A stretch of DNA of 64,000 nt from Anaerolineae bacterium. GTDB taxonomy: Bacteria > Chloroflexota > Anaerolineae > Anaerolineales > Anaerolineaceae. Below, piece by piece: positions 34,967-42,816 of this stretch; position 1 is the stretch's first letter; every line of letters begins with the position of its first letter. The translations under genes and the position numbers were made by a program. The stretch lies in contig JABLXC010000003.1 in the NCBI GenBank assembly GCA_013178185.1, positions 62,001 through 126,000 on the forward strand. The letters are read 5' to 3'. A model generated the notes under the pieces. The model saw nothing but the letters and a program-made list of their open reading frames with translations. It ran no database searches and was not told where the DNA came from.

Positions 34967-34995
34967 TTGTCAGGTAACTGTCGAATGACTATAAT
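34967..34995 (+). promoter_or_regulatory. Promoter for the NSS symporter gene
   Basis: TTGTCA (34967-34972), a 17-base spacer and a consensus TATAAT (34990-34995). The start would be near 35003, about 195 bases before the ATG at 35198. Confidence 0.75.
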
Positions 34996-35002
34996 ACTGC
35001 CC

Positions 35003-35197
35003 GTGAACGAGAGGATGAAAAACAGCTGTTTCTACTGGCTGCCCATTATTTTATTTTGCCCCAGGCAATGGGTAACCGGTGGAGGCTGCAAGTTCAACTA
35101 GAACAGCCCGACAACATGCCAGGCAAAAAAGCCCCCGGTCTCGGCTGGGGGAATTTGTTTAAGGAACTACTTTATTGAAAAGGAATCAACACGAGAA
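35003..35197 (+). promoter_or_regulatory. Structured 5' leader of the NSS symporter gene, candidate riboswitch or attenuator
   Basis: The leader holds CCCATT/AATGGG (35042-35047 and 35067-35072) enclosing a GCC/GGC hairpin. A second element pairs GGCTG (35084-35088) with CAGCC (35104-35108) and inside it TTC with GAA. A terminator-like stem follows before the gene. The stretch GGTGGAGG ... CCCGACAAC recalls part of the SAM-I riboswitch core, but other conserved parts are not evident, so no class is assigned. Confidence 0.45.
35131..35160 (+). terminator. Terminator-like stem in the NSS leader
   Basis: CCCCC (35132-35136) pairs with GGGGG (35147-35151), with two or three more pairs inside and AATTTGTTT after it. 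It ends 38 bases before the start codon, the position expected for conditional attenuation. Confidence 0.45.
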
Positions 35198-36592
35198 ATG
35201 AATAACAGTATTGAAGCAAACAAAGTGAAAGCGTCTATGAGTCGCGGTAGTTTTGCTACAGCCCTGGGCGCCTTCGTAGCTACCCTCGGTTCGGCTGTAG
35301 GGTTGGGCAATATCTGGAAGTTCCCATATTTGACAGGCGCCAATGGCGGAGCAGCGTTTATTATCATCTATGTCATCAGCACGCTGCTGGTCGGTTTGCC
35401 CGTCATGATGGCGGAAATTATGCTGGGTCGGAAGGCGCGTGCTAATGCCATTGCGACCATGAACAAGCTTTCGCCGAGCAAGCGGCAACCCTGGTGGGTG
35501 ATCGGTGCGATGGGCGCTCTTGCCGCTTTTTTGATTATGGCGTTCTACTCCGAAGTGGCGGGCTGGGTAGTGGCCTATATCTTTAAATCTTCCTTCGGAA
35601 GTATCCTATCCACCAACCCGGAAGTAACCTCTCAGGCCTTTTCCACCCTGGTTGTGGATCCAATCCAGTCTCTTTTCTGGCAATGGCTGGTGCTGGCGGT
35701 AGTATGTGTGATCCTGGTGCGGGGCGTCAGCAAAGGAATTGAAGCGACCACCAAGCGGTTGATCCCGTTGCTTTTTGTCCTCCTGCTGATCGTTGATATT
35801 CGCAGCCTGACGCTGCCTGGCGCAGGGGAAGGCATCAAATTCCTCTTCTCGCCAGATTTCAGCAAAATTACCGCCGCGGCCGTTCTGACGGCGCTTGGGC
35901 TGGCTTTCTTCAAACTTTCCATCGGGATGGGTACCATGATTACATACGGCAGCTATTGGCCGGATGGCCAGAACATACCCACCAGCACTGCCCGCGTGAT
36001 GTTCTCTGATTTGCTGGTCTCTATCCTGGCGGGGCTGGCGATTTTTCCGGCGGTTTTTGCCTTCGGGTATGAACCAGGGGCAGGGCCGTCGCTCCTTTTT
36101 ATCACCATCCCATCCGTGTTTGCCTCCATGCCGTTTGGGAATATCTTCATGGTGTTGTTCTTTTTGCTGGCGGCGGTTGCGGCTACCGGTGCGATGATCT
36201 CGCTGGTGGAAGTGCCGGTTGCCTTTTTAAACGAGCAGTTCAAAATGTCGCGATCCAAAGCCACGGTGCTCACGACGGTTGCGATCGCGGTCTTTGGCTC
36301 CAGCGCGGCGCTTTCGAACAGCTTGCTGGCAGGGGTTCAGCTTTTTGGCATGAACCTGTTTGACCTGTACGACTTTGTCTCATCGAATATCCTTCTTCCT
36401 CTAGGCGGACTGTTGATCGTGATCTTTGTAGGCTGGTTCTGGGGAGATGACAAGGTCAAAGCCGCCCTGAGCAATAACGGCAGCCTTAAGAATCAGGCCA
36501 TCATCGCCGCCTATACGGTGATTGTCAAATTCGTTACGCCGTTATTGGTGCTGGTCGTCATGTTGCGCGGGTTGAACCTGTTACCCTTCTAG
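35198..36592 (+). CDS. Sodium-dependent transporter, neurotransmitter:sodium symporter (NSS) family
   Basis: The 464-residue protein has 11-12 membrane segments, like bacterial NSS members (LeuT, MhsT, MetP). The first segment has ATLGSAVGLGNIWKFPYL, which contains the unwound substrate and sodium-binding stretch. Later conserved blocks are GGAAFIIIYV and FFKLSIGMGTMITYGSY, which belongs to the sodium site. These proteins import amino acids with sodium. The amino acid cannot be told from sequence. The preceding leader suggests its expression responds to a small molecule. Confidence 0.9.
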   Translation: MNNSIEANKVKASMSRGSFATALGAFVATLGSAVGLGNIWKFPYLTGANGGAAFIIIYVISTLLVGLPVMMAEIMLGRKARANAIATMNKLSPSKRQPWWVIGAMGALAAFLIMAFYSEVAGWVVAYIFKSSFGSILSTNPEVTSQAFSTLVVDPIQSLFWQWLVLAVVCVILVRGVSKGIEATTKRLIPLLFVLLLIVDIRSLTLPGAGEGIKFLFSPDFSKITAAAVLTALGLAFFKLSIGMGTMITYGSYWPDGQNIPTSTARVMFSDLLVSILAGLAIFPAVFAFGYEPGAGPSLLFITIPSVFASMPFGNIFMVLFFLLAAVAATGAMISLVEVPVAFLNEQFKMSRSKATVLTTVAIAVFGSSAALSNSLLAGVQLFGMNLFDLYDFVSSNILLPLGGLLIVIFVGWFWGDDKVKAALSNNGSLKNQAIIAAYTVIVKFVTPLLVLVVMLRGLNLLPF

Positions 36593-36659
36593 GCGCGCCG
36601 GGCTGACTCTGCTCTAAACTTTTGGACTGAATAAATCAAACCTGGCAAAAAGTCCAGAC

Positions 36660-36705
36660 TTAAATAAAAAACACAAGGGTGGCAACCAGCTGGTCGCCAC
36701 CCTTG
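36660..36705 (-). terminator. Strong hairpin terminator oriented on the minus strand
   Basis: CAAGGGTGGC (36674-36683) pairs perfectly with GCCACCCTTG (36696-36705), and the loop contains a palindromic ACCAGCTGGT. The minus strand continues with TGTTTTTTATTT, a strong U-run. On the plus strand the tail is poor, though the stem lies 80 bases after the NSS stop and might act for it weakly. No intact minus-strand gene lies directly upstream. Confidence 0.65.
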
Positions 36706-36815
36706 CTATCAATTTGCGAGCCCAATGGGCTGTGTGCCCGTACGTCTTCTGTACAATTCCTTAATAGAACCCTTCGATTTTTTTCTTTTTTCCTTTGCCT
36801 CCTAAGGAGTCGCCC

Positions 36816-37080
36816 ATGTTTCCGTTCCGCGGCATCCAGTTTTTTTGCCTTGCTGCTGGTTGTGCTGGCTGGCCTGGCTTGTAGCCTGCCCATTGTTGGC
36901 CGAACCACTGCCGAACCAACGGAGAGCTTAAAAATTACTCCGCTCCCTGGCGCGGCGGTTACTGGGACGCCTGCGGCAGATGCCGCACCAGCCCTTCTGA
37001 TTCCCGCAACCAATCGCCTGATGCCCGATCAACTCGCTATCGCGGCGCTTTTCGCCTGCCGTAAGGCGGCGAACGTCCCT
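36816..37080 (+). pseudogene. Frameshifted N-terminal lipoprotein remnant
   Basis: AAGGAG lies six bases before ATG 36816. The frame reads eight codons, then breaks at a run of seven T (36840-36846). With one T fewer it would continue into a perfect signal-like segment (ALLLVVLAGLAC, then SLPIVG) and a Thr/Pro-rich linker, as in other lipoproteins of this window. Past about 37080 the sequence becomes AT-richer and loses protein character. It is either a broken gene, a phase-variable homopolymer or a base-call error. The sequence after the linker (LLIPATNRLMPDQLA) has no recognised domain. Confidence 0.6.
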
Positions 37081-37192
37081 TCACCTAACAAATTCTCGTC
37101 CTGTGCAGGTAATTCCGTTGCTTATCTATGTTCATCGAGTCTGTTTGGCCACTGTTCCCTCGAAAAAATTTCATTTAAACGAGCGCGAATCA

Positions 37193-37221
37193 TTGACAAT
37201 TCAACAAATCGCGTTTATATT
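37193..37221 (+). promoter_or_regulatory. Near-consensus sigma-70 promoter of the DUF4914 gene
   Basis: A perfect TTGACA (37193-37198), exactly 17 bases, then TATATT (37216-37221). It is the best promoter in the window. Transcription is expected near 37228. Confidence 0.85.
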
Positions 37222-37227
37222 CTTGCC

Positions 37228-37399
37228 ATGCTATTCTACCAACGACCAACCCAGAATCACATGACTAAGAATGACTACCGAGACATGTGGCTCGCGGGGC
37301 GGTCGTGTTGCTTCATTAGCTGAGTTCCTAAGACTTTTGCACACCTAGCCCCGCTGATTGCGGGGCTTTATTGTTATTAATTTAATAACGGAGGAAATC
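37228..37399 (+). promoter_or_regulatory. DUF4914 leader with competing antiterminator and terminator helices
   Basis: The leader contains helix ACGACC/GGTCGT (37242-37247 with 37301-37306) and, inside it, CACATG/CATGTG (37258-37263 with 37284-37289). Just before the 3' arm of the outer helix lies GCGGGGC (37294-37300). It is identical to the 3' arm of the terminator and so can pair with the terminator's 5' arm GCCCCGC (37348-37354). The two folds exclude each other, as in riboswitches and attenuators. A 31-codon frame (37228-37323) also spans the region but lacks a Shine-Dalgarno. Confidence 0.65.
37347..37378 (+). terminator. Intrinsic terminator in the DUF4914 leader
   Basis: AGCCCCGC pairs with GCGGGGCT (8 bp) around a TGATT loop and runs into TTTATTGTTATT. 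It lies 22 bases before the start codon at 37400, so read-through must be controlled for the gene to be expressed. Confidence 0.85.
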
Positions 37400-39268
37400 A
37401 TGGACTGGCGTGTTTTTAATCCCCCCCTTTCAGTGAATGAGATTCTTGCCCAATCTCCTCGCGTCTTAATTGCTGGATCTACAGAAGAGCTGCTTGATCT
37501 GGCTTGTGGTGGGCATGATAACGGCTTGTTTGAAGTTGCTTATGACGTCCCAGGAAAGGGACTTGTGGTTGAAGCTACCGTCGTCCGGGTACGCAACGGT
37601 ATTTCGGTAAACTACACCGAACCGTACATGCGTCGGCGTGACCCGGACTGTCTGGTAGTCGGTGATGACCTGCCAACAGATAAAGAGCGCTTCCGCAACC
37701 GTTTTGGAATGGATTTCGCGGTTGTGCGTCAGGAAACATTCGATTGGCTGAAAAAGCAAGACCTGGCAATTTTTGCATTCAAAGCTGGTCATCCTGAAAA
37801 CGGCTTGGATACACTGGTTATTGCACCAGCAAATGCAGGATTCTTTGCACTGGGGCTGGCATATCTGCAAGGTATCTTGCCTTTGGATCAAATTCAAAAC
37901 GATTTCAATCCCAAGGCTGTAATTTATACGGCACCGATTTTCCGACATACCCATTTTGGCGGAAAACAGGTGGTTGTGCACAACCGGCTTCCCGATTGCT
38001 ACGAAATGTTTTCTTATAACCTTTATCCTGGTCCGAGCGCCAAGAAGGGCGTGTACGGAATGCTCATTGACCTGGGAGAGCGGGAGAACTGGGTTACAGC
38101 GCATTGCTCGACAGTACAGGTAATCACCCCGTATGACAATGTGGTAACAATTATGCATGAGGGAGCCAGCGGCGGAGGAAAAAGCGAGATGCTGGAACAG
38201 CCCCATCGCGAGCCTGACGGGCGGATGCGTCTGGGAGAAAACATTATTACCGGCGAGGTGCGTCATCTTGTGTTGCCGCGCACGTGTGAGCTCCACCCCG
38301 TAGTAGATGACATGGCGCTTTGCCATCCCACCATTCAAAACGGCAACGGCAAATTAAACGTCATGGACGCAGAAAATGCCTGGTTTGTGCGCGTCAATCA
38401 TATCAACAGCTATGGTACCGACCCTTATCTTGAAAAACTGACTGCCCAACCGGCAGAACCATTACTGTTTTTGAACATTGATGCTGTACTAAACGGGCGA
38501 GCGTTGATCTGGGAACATACCCAAGACGAACCCGGGAAACCCTGTCCTAATCCGCGCGTTGTTGTCCCCCGGCGGATCATTCCAAATATTGTCAATGAGC
38601 CCGTAGAAGTTGATGTACGTAGCTTTGGCGTACGCACTCCACCCTGCACCAAAGAACAACCGAGCTACGGCATTATTGGCCTGTTTCACATCCTTCCCCC
38701 AGCTTTAGCCTGGCTTTGGCGACTGGTCGCGCCGCGCGGGTATGACAATCCAAGCATTGTGGACACTGACAGTTTGAGCAGTGAGGGTGTGGGCTCGTAT
38801 TGGCCCTTCGCCACTGGACGTCGAGTAACCCAGGCAAACCTGCTTCTGGATCAATTCATGAAGTATAGACGGACACGGCACATTCTGATTCCCAACCAGT
38901 ACATTGGCGCCTGGAAGGTTGGCTTTATGCCGCAGTGGATTGCACGCGAGTATCTAGCGCGTCGGGGAAGTGCTCGCTTCAAAAGTGACCAGTTGCGTCA
39001 GTCCCGTTGTGTATTGCTCGGTTATTCATTGCATCAACTTCATGTAGAAGGCAGTCTAATTGCACGCTGGTTCCTGCAGGTAAACACCCAGCCAGAAGTA
39101 GGTGATGCTGCCTATGATCAAGGTGCAGAAATCCTTTACGGTTTCTTTCGCAACCAACTAGGCGCATTTTTAGAAAATGACTTGAACCCATTAGGTCGCA
39201 AAATTATTGAATGCTGTTTGGATGGCGGCAGCCTGACAGATTATGAGAGCTTGATTCCGGCAGACTAA
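37400..39268 (+). CDS. DUF4914 family protein with HPr-kinase/PEPCK-like P-loop
   Basis: The 622-residue protein matches my memory of the DUF4914 family, of unknown function. A clear nucleotide-binding loop GASGGGKSEM lies at residues 255-264, in the style of HPr kinase and phosphoenolpyruvate carboxykinase (GxSGxGKSE). Conserved-looking blocks include IFRHTHFGGKQVVVHNR and GSYWPFATGRRV. No signal peptide is visible. ATG 37400 has GGAGG five bases upstream. The longer frame, beginning inside the terminator, was rejected. The gene has its own promoter and leader, and lies between lipoprotein-like remnants, which suggests insertion as a unit. Phosphotransfer activity is inferred from the P-loop only. 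Confidence 0.7.
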   Translation: MDWRVFNPPLSVNEILAQSPRVLIAGSTEELLDLACGGHDNGLFEVAYDVPGKGLVVEATVVRVRNGISVNYTEPYMRRRDPDCLVVGDDLPTDKERFRNRFGMDFAVVRQETFDWLKKQDLAIFAFKAGHPENGLDTLVIAPANAGFFALGLAYLQGILPLDQIQNDFNPKAVIYTAPIFRHTHFGGKQVVVHNRLPDCYEMFSYNLYPGPSAKKGVYGMLIDLGERENWVTAHCSTVQVITPYDNVVTIMHEGASGGGKSEMLEQPHREPDGRMRLGENIITGEVRHLVLPRTCELHPVVDDMALCHPTIQNGNGKLNVMDAENAWFVRVNHINSYGTDPYLEKLTAQPAEPLLFLNIDAVLNGRALIWEHTQDEPGKPCPNPRVVVPRRIIPNIVNEPVEVDVRSFGVRTPPCTKEQPSYGIIGLFHILPPALAWLWRLVAPRGYDNPSIVDTDSLSSEGVGSYWPFATGRRVTQANLLLDQFMKYRRTRHILIPNQYIGAWKVGFMPQWIAREYLARRGSARFKSDQLRQSRCVLLGYSLHQLHVEGSLIARWFLQVNTQPEVGDAAYDQGAEILYGFFRNQLGAFLENDLNPLGRKIIECCLDGGSLTDYESLIPAD

Positions 39269-39271
39269 AAT

Positions 39272-40069
39272 GTTAACGGTTATCTGTTCGAGATCTCATC
39301 GAATTTTGCTGACACTTATACCAACGGCCACCCGATTGCAACCGGGCGCTATCGCGATGGTGGCTGGTCTGGCATGGGTCCGGCGCCGTTTGCCTACCAG
39401 CCCTGGGATGAACATGGAGCGCCTCTGCCGGCCGGTACTCGTCTACCTGCCGTTACGTTGTTGCATTACGAATTGTCGCTAAACTTTGAAGATTTTACCC
39501 GCGCCCTGGCTGGGTATGCCCTTGCCAATGAATGGGGGGGCGGTGCATGGATTACAATCGCTGGCGGGCGCAGCGCGGTAGTATTTGCGGGCACGAAAGC
39601 CACCGGCGACAAGACCTGGTATGGTTGGCTCAAACCTGCCGGCGCCGGGGAGCCCTGCGCGGAGATGGAATTGGCAGGCCAGTTCAGCCTTTGCCGCCTT
39701 GCCGATGCTTCCTCCTGCCCAGAGGCTGACCTTAGAGGTTGTTCCGGGCACAACGATTTTCGCGGCTGGTGAAGCACGCGGTTCGATACCCAGATGTTGT
39801 TCTATGCCCCGGCTGATTGGGGACGCGTGGCTTCTGGAGAGATCGTGCCATGGCAGCCCCAGCCTTATGCCGTCCTAGACCTGGACGAGCATCTGCTGTT
39901 CAACCCCGATGGCGCAGAAACCGAAATGATCGGCAGCGGCGACCAGCGCCGCTACCGCGTTGGCGAAATGGCATATGATCGCTCGAACGATTTGCTCGAC
40001 ATCCTGGAACTTTTTGCCCATGGCGCTCAACCAGTGGTGCACGTCTGGCAAATCAATGGAGATGCCTGA
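39272..40069 (+). pseudogene. Decayed secreted-protein remnant spread over three frames
   Basis: Directly after the DUF4914 stop, coding-like sequence continues with no start codon: NGYLFEISSNFADTYTNG through WDEHGAPLPAG to about 39700. It then shifts frame to TLEVVPGTTIFAAGEA (about 39730-39780), and again to MLFYAPADWGRVASGE up to 40069. The segments read as one beta-rich protein with at least two frameshifts and a missing 5' end. The family was not recognised. It could be the 3' part of the gene whose 5' part is the remnant at 36816-37080, which would make DUF4914 an insertion, but continuity is not shown. Confidence 0.6.
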
Positions 40070-40131
40070 TGATCAAGGGAGGCTGAAGAAATGCATGGAG
40101 TCTGCGTAACTTTTTTGTCGATTAAGATACC

Positions 40132-41151
40132 TCATGGAGCAGTTACCAGGAGGTCGTCGAAGGCTGCTGTCGCGCTAGAGTCAAAGGTGGTTTGCGAAAC
40201 CAAAGCCACGATCCCCCTGGTATAAGTGGTATCGCTGATTTTATAGACTAGCTTTCCGTTCAGCGAAAAAGTCAGGTTGCTTCCGAGTCCTCTTACTTCG
40301 ATGAGGTTGCTCCCCTTCAATTGAACCGGGCATTCCTGGTCAGGCGCAGCTTCTTGTGAGTCGCCAGGTTTCTCAATGACCAGGGAGCAATCTCCGAGTG
40401 TGTTAAGCATGAAACTATAGCCGGTATCACTGAATTTTTTCTCTTCTGCCCTTACCCGCACCCCCAGTAGATCCAACGAGCCGGGGTCTCCAACGAAGCG
40501 GGCTTTAACCGCGAGATTGAAATCTCCGGCGTCGGTTCCCTTGATCCCTTTCGCGCAAGCTGTAAGAATCTCAGTGGTTTCCAGATAGTACTCACCATCC
40601 TCAATCCGGTTCGTACACCCTCCAGAGGACGTAGAAAAATTTTGTGAGTCTCCAGAAAAATCGTTTTGATACAAGATATTGGTTTGTGATTTGGTGGGGA
40701 TGGGTTTTTGGGTTGAAGTCACAGCCGCTTTGGGGGTTTGGGTGAGCCTTTCCAGGACGGTAGGGGTGGGAAGCGACTGGGTTGGGGGGGCGTCGTCTCC
40801 GTCTGAACCGGCTGGTTGTTGGCCTGCGGTGGGAGATGGGACGTTCAATACCTGGCTGAGGTTGGGCAGGAGCTTAGAAAGCGGCCGGGAAGGGGAAAGC
40901 AAGAATAGAATAAATGTGGCACTACCAATCAGGAACAGGGCAGTGATGACCAGCAAGAGTGCTGGAAAATGGGAACCTGTGCCAGTCCTGACGGGTGGAG
41001 GCGGTGGGGTAAACGTATGGGCAGGTGGAGGTGGGGAAACTTGGACGAGGGGTGGGGGAGTAGTCGCGGCTGGAGCTGTGAGCGGATGCCCGCAGTCGCC
41101 GCAAAACCGGTCTTCCAGGCTGACTTCGCTACCGCAGTTGGGACATTTCAT
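40132..41151 (-). CDS. Membrane-anchored protein with N-terminal zinc ribbon
   Basis: The protein has 339 residues from ATG 41151 (GAGGGG upstream). Two CxxC pairs (MKCPNCGSEV; RFCGDCGH) form a zinc ribbon at residues 3-25. A Pro-rich linker follows, then one membrane segment near residues 65-90 and a second Pro/Thr-rich linker. The C-terminal 170 residues look like a beta-sandwich of the LamG/family-16 laminarinase type (FNLAVKARFVGDPGSLDLLGVRVR; NLTFSLNGKLVYKI), probably outside the membrane. A function cannot be assigned. Such zinc-ribbon, membrane and sensor architectures are frequent in Chloroflexota. Confidence 0.65.
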   Translation of the reverse strand: MKCPNCGSEVSLEDRFCGDCGHPLTAPAATTPPPLVQVSPPPPAHTFTPPPPPVRTGTGSHFPALLLVITALFLIGSATFILFLLSPSRPLSKLLPNLSQVLNVPSPTAGQQPAGSDGDDAPPTQSLPTPTVLERLTQTPKAAVTSTQKPIPTKSQTNILYQNDFSGDSQNFSTSSGGCTNRIEDGEYYLETTEILTACAKGIKGTDAGDFNLAVKARFVGDPGSLDLLGVRVRAEEKKFSDTGYSFMLNTLGDCSLVIEKPGDSQEAAPDQECPVQLKGSNLIEVRGLGSNLTFSLNGKLVYKISDTTYTRGIVALVSQTTFDSSATAAFDDLLVTAP

Positions 41152-41288
41152 GGTTTCCCCTCTTTCGATCAAAGAAATGCACAACTTTATTATGGATTAT
41201 AGGGTTCTTTCGGGGAACTTACAACGGGCAATTTATCAGAGGGTACCACATAGACAGGCGCGCTTCACTAATTGGGTGGAAAAAGCTC

Positions 41289-42743
41289 TCAATTGGGCAC
41301 CAGCCAGTAACTATCGCCGTCTCCCTCGGCGGTCCAGCCAATCAGGTTGGTATTGTCGGCTTGCACCTTCCACCAGATCCAGCCGTCTGTGCATACCGGC
41401 CCTTCGATGATGGTCATGCCCTGGCCGGGCTGGATCTCACCCAGGATTTCTGCTCCCAGGTTCGGCTCAGAACGCACGCGGTTTGGGACTGGCGGGTCTG
41501 GACTGACCATCGCACGCCCGTAGAGAGTGAGGTGGGTGGGATAATCGCCCTGGCAGACTTCTCCCGGAGAGAGTTCCGGCCAGGGGGTGGAAGTGGGGCG
41601 CAACTTGCTGCCGGTATTAATTTCAGCCAGTACTTCGCCGGAGGTGGGGTCAATACGAGTGAGGCTGGCGCCGGTATGGCTCTGTACCCAGATCGAGCCA
41701 TCAGCGCTAAAAATGCGGTCGGGGGTGTCAGTCAGGGGAATGCGCCTGCTGACCTGATTTGTCTTCGGATCGATCTCAACAATCGATCTGCTTCGCAAAG
41801 CGACCCATACGCTCTGCATGGTCGTAACCAGATCCAATGGGTTATCATCAGGAGCAGTCCCTAATGGGATGATCTGATTCAGTTGCCCATCCTTGGGGTC
41901 GATGCGGTAAATAAAGCGTGAGCGGCTGTCCACCGATAATCCCCACATACTGGAATCGCAGCGGGCAAACCGGCTGAGCTGGTAAATATAATCCATCGTT
42001 GGATTTGAGAGGGGAAAGTGGAAGTTTTGCTGGGTAGCCGGATCAATGCGGGTGAAACGCGAGATCACCCCGGCGTCCTCCAGGACCCAGAGGGCGTCTT
42101 CCTGAAAAATGACCTGTTTCGGGATAGCGGTCAAAGGCAGCAGGGCTGTTATTGAATGGGTGGATGGATCGATACGGATCAAATCGCCGGCAAAACCCTG
42201 CTCGGTCGTCAGGGGAGTGATTCCATCGGCGCTCATCCGGGCCGCAGCGGCCCAGACCGCGTTCTCGCTGAGGGTCAGACCGCGAACATCTTCGAGCTGG
42301 AGCGGCAGGATGCCGGCCACGCGATATATTTGGGGGTCGATTTGCAGGATGTTGACCATTTTATCGGTCATACGGGCAATTACCCAAACGCCAGCCTGTC
42401 CGCTGACAACATCCATTGGGACTCCATCGGGTTTAAACCCACCGACGACTTCATTCACGGCGGGGTCAATTTGGACGAGCGTTCCATCCATGACGTTAAT
42501 TACCCAAATCGGTTCGGGTGGTACGGCGGCCTGGGGTGTGGGCGGGGGTGTGGGGGTAGCTTCAATTTGAATGAAGGTTGGTGCGGCGGGTGGGGGCGGC
42601 ATCTCTGTTGGAGGGGGGTGGATGTCGCTGCTCGCCAGAATGTTGCAGCCGCCGGTAGTCAACACAAGGCCCGCGGTGAAAAAGGTATACAGAAGCCGTT
42701 GGATCAGGCTGGTAAAAGCAAGAGGAGAAAAAGGAAGGCGCAT
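41289..42743 (-). CDS. Lipoprotein with beta-propeller repeats and C-terminal SH3-like domain
   Basis: The 484-residue protein has an N-terminal lipoprotein-type signal ending in TTGGC and a Pro/Thr-rich linker. Seven or so repeats of about 45 residues follow with pattern 'IDP.T..V...IPL..', e.g. VEIDPKTNQVSRRIPL, typical of YVTN/NHL-like propellers. The last 80 residues resemble a bacterial SH3 domain (VRSEPNLGAEILGEIQPGQ, then WWKVQADNTNLIGW). It is probably an extracytoplasmic binding protein. It is divergent from the 225-residue hypothetical gene across 73 bases and convergent with nothing nearby. Ligand unknown. Confidence 0.7.
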   Translation of the reverse strand: MRLPFSPLAFTSLIQRLLYTFFTAGLVLTTGGCNILASSDIHPPPTEMPPPPAAPTFIQIEATPTPPPTPQAAVPPEPIWVINVMDGTLVQIDPAVNEVVGGFKPDGVPMDVVSGQAGVWVIARMTDKMVNILQIDPQIYRVAGILPLQLEDVRGLTLSENAVWAAAARMSADGITPLTTEQGFAGDLIRIDPSTHSITALLPLTAIPKQVIFQEDALWVLEDAGVISRFTRIDPATQQNFHFPLSNPTMDYIYQLSRFARCDSSMWGLSVDSRSRFIYRIDPKDGQLNQIIPLGTAPDDNPLDLVTTMQSVWVALRSRSIVEIDPKTNQVSRRIPLTDTPDRIFSADGSIWVQSHTGASLTRIDPTSGEVLAEINTGSKLRPTSTPWPELSPGEVCQGDYPTHLTLYGRAMVSPDPPVPNRVRSEPNLGAEILGEIQPGQGMTIIEGPVCTDGWIWWKVQADNTNLIGWTAEGDGDSYWLVPN

Positions 42744-42816
42744 TCTTTGCTGCCACCTCGGATTTAATGCTTGCCAGCAGCGGTGTTATGCTGTACAGTA
42801 CTTTTGAGAGGTTCTT

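Noticed and set aside
35078-35113. SAM-I riboswitch
   Set aside because: Only two core-like strings are seen; the upstream kink-turn and other conserved parts are not evident, so the leader is left unclassified.
37228-37323. A 31-codon leader peptide controlling DUF4914
   Set aside because: The ATG falls at the predicted transcription start with no Shine-Dalgarno, and no run of a single regulatory codon is seen; an RNA-only switch is equally likely, so no CDS is listed.
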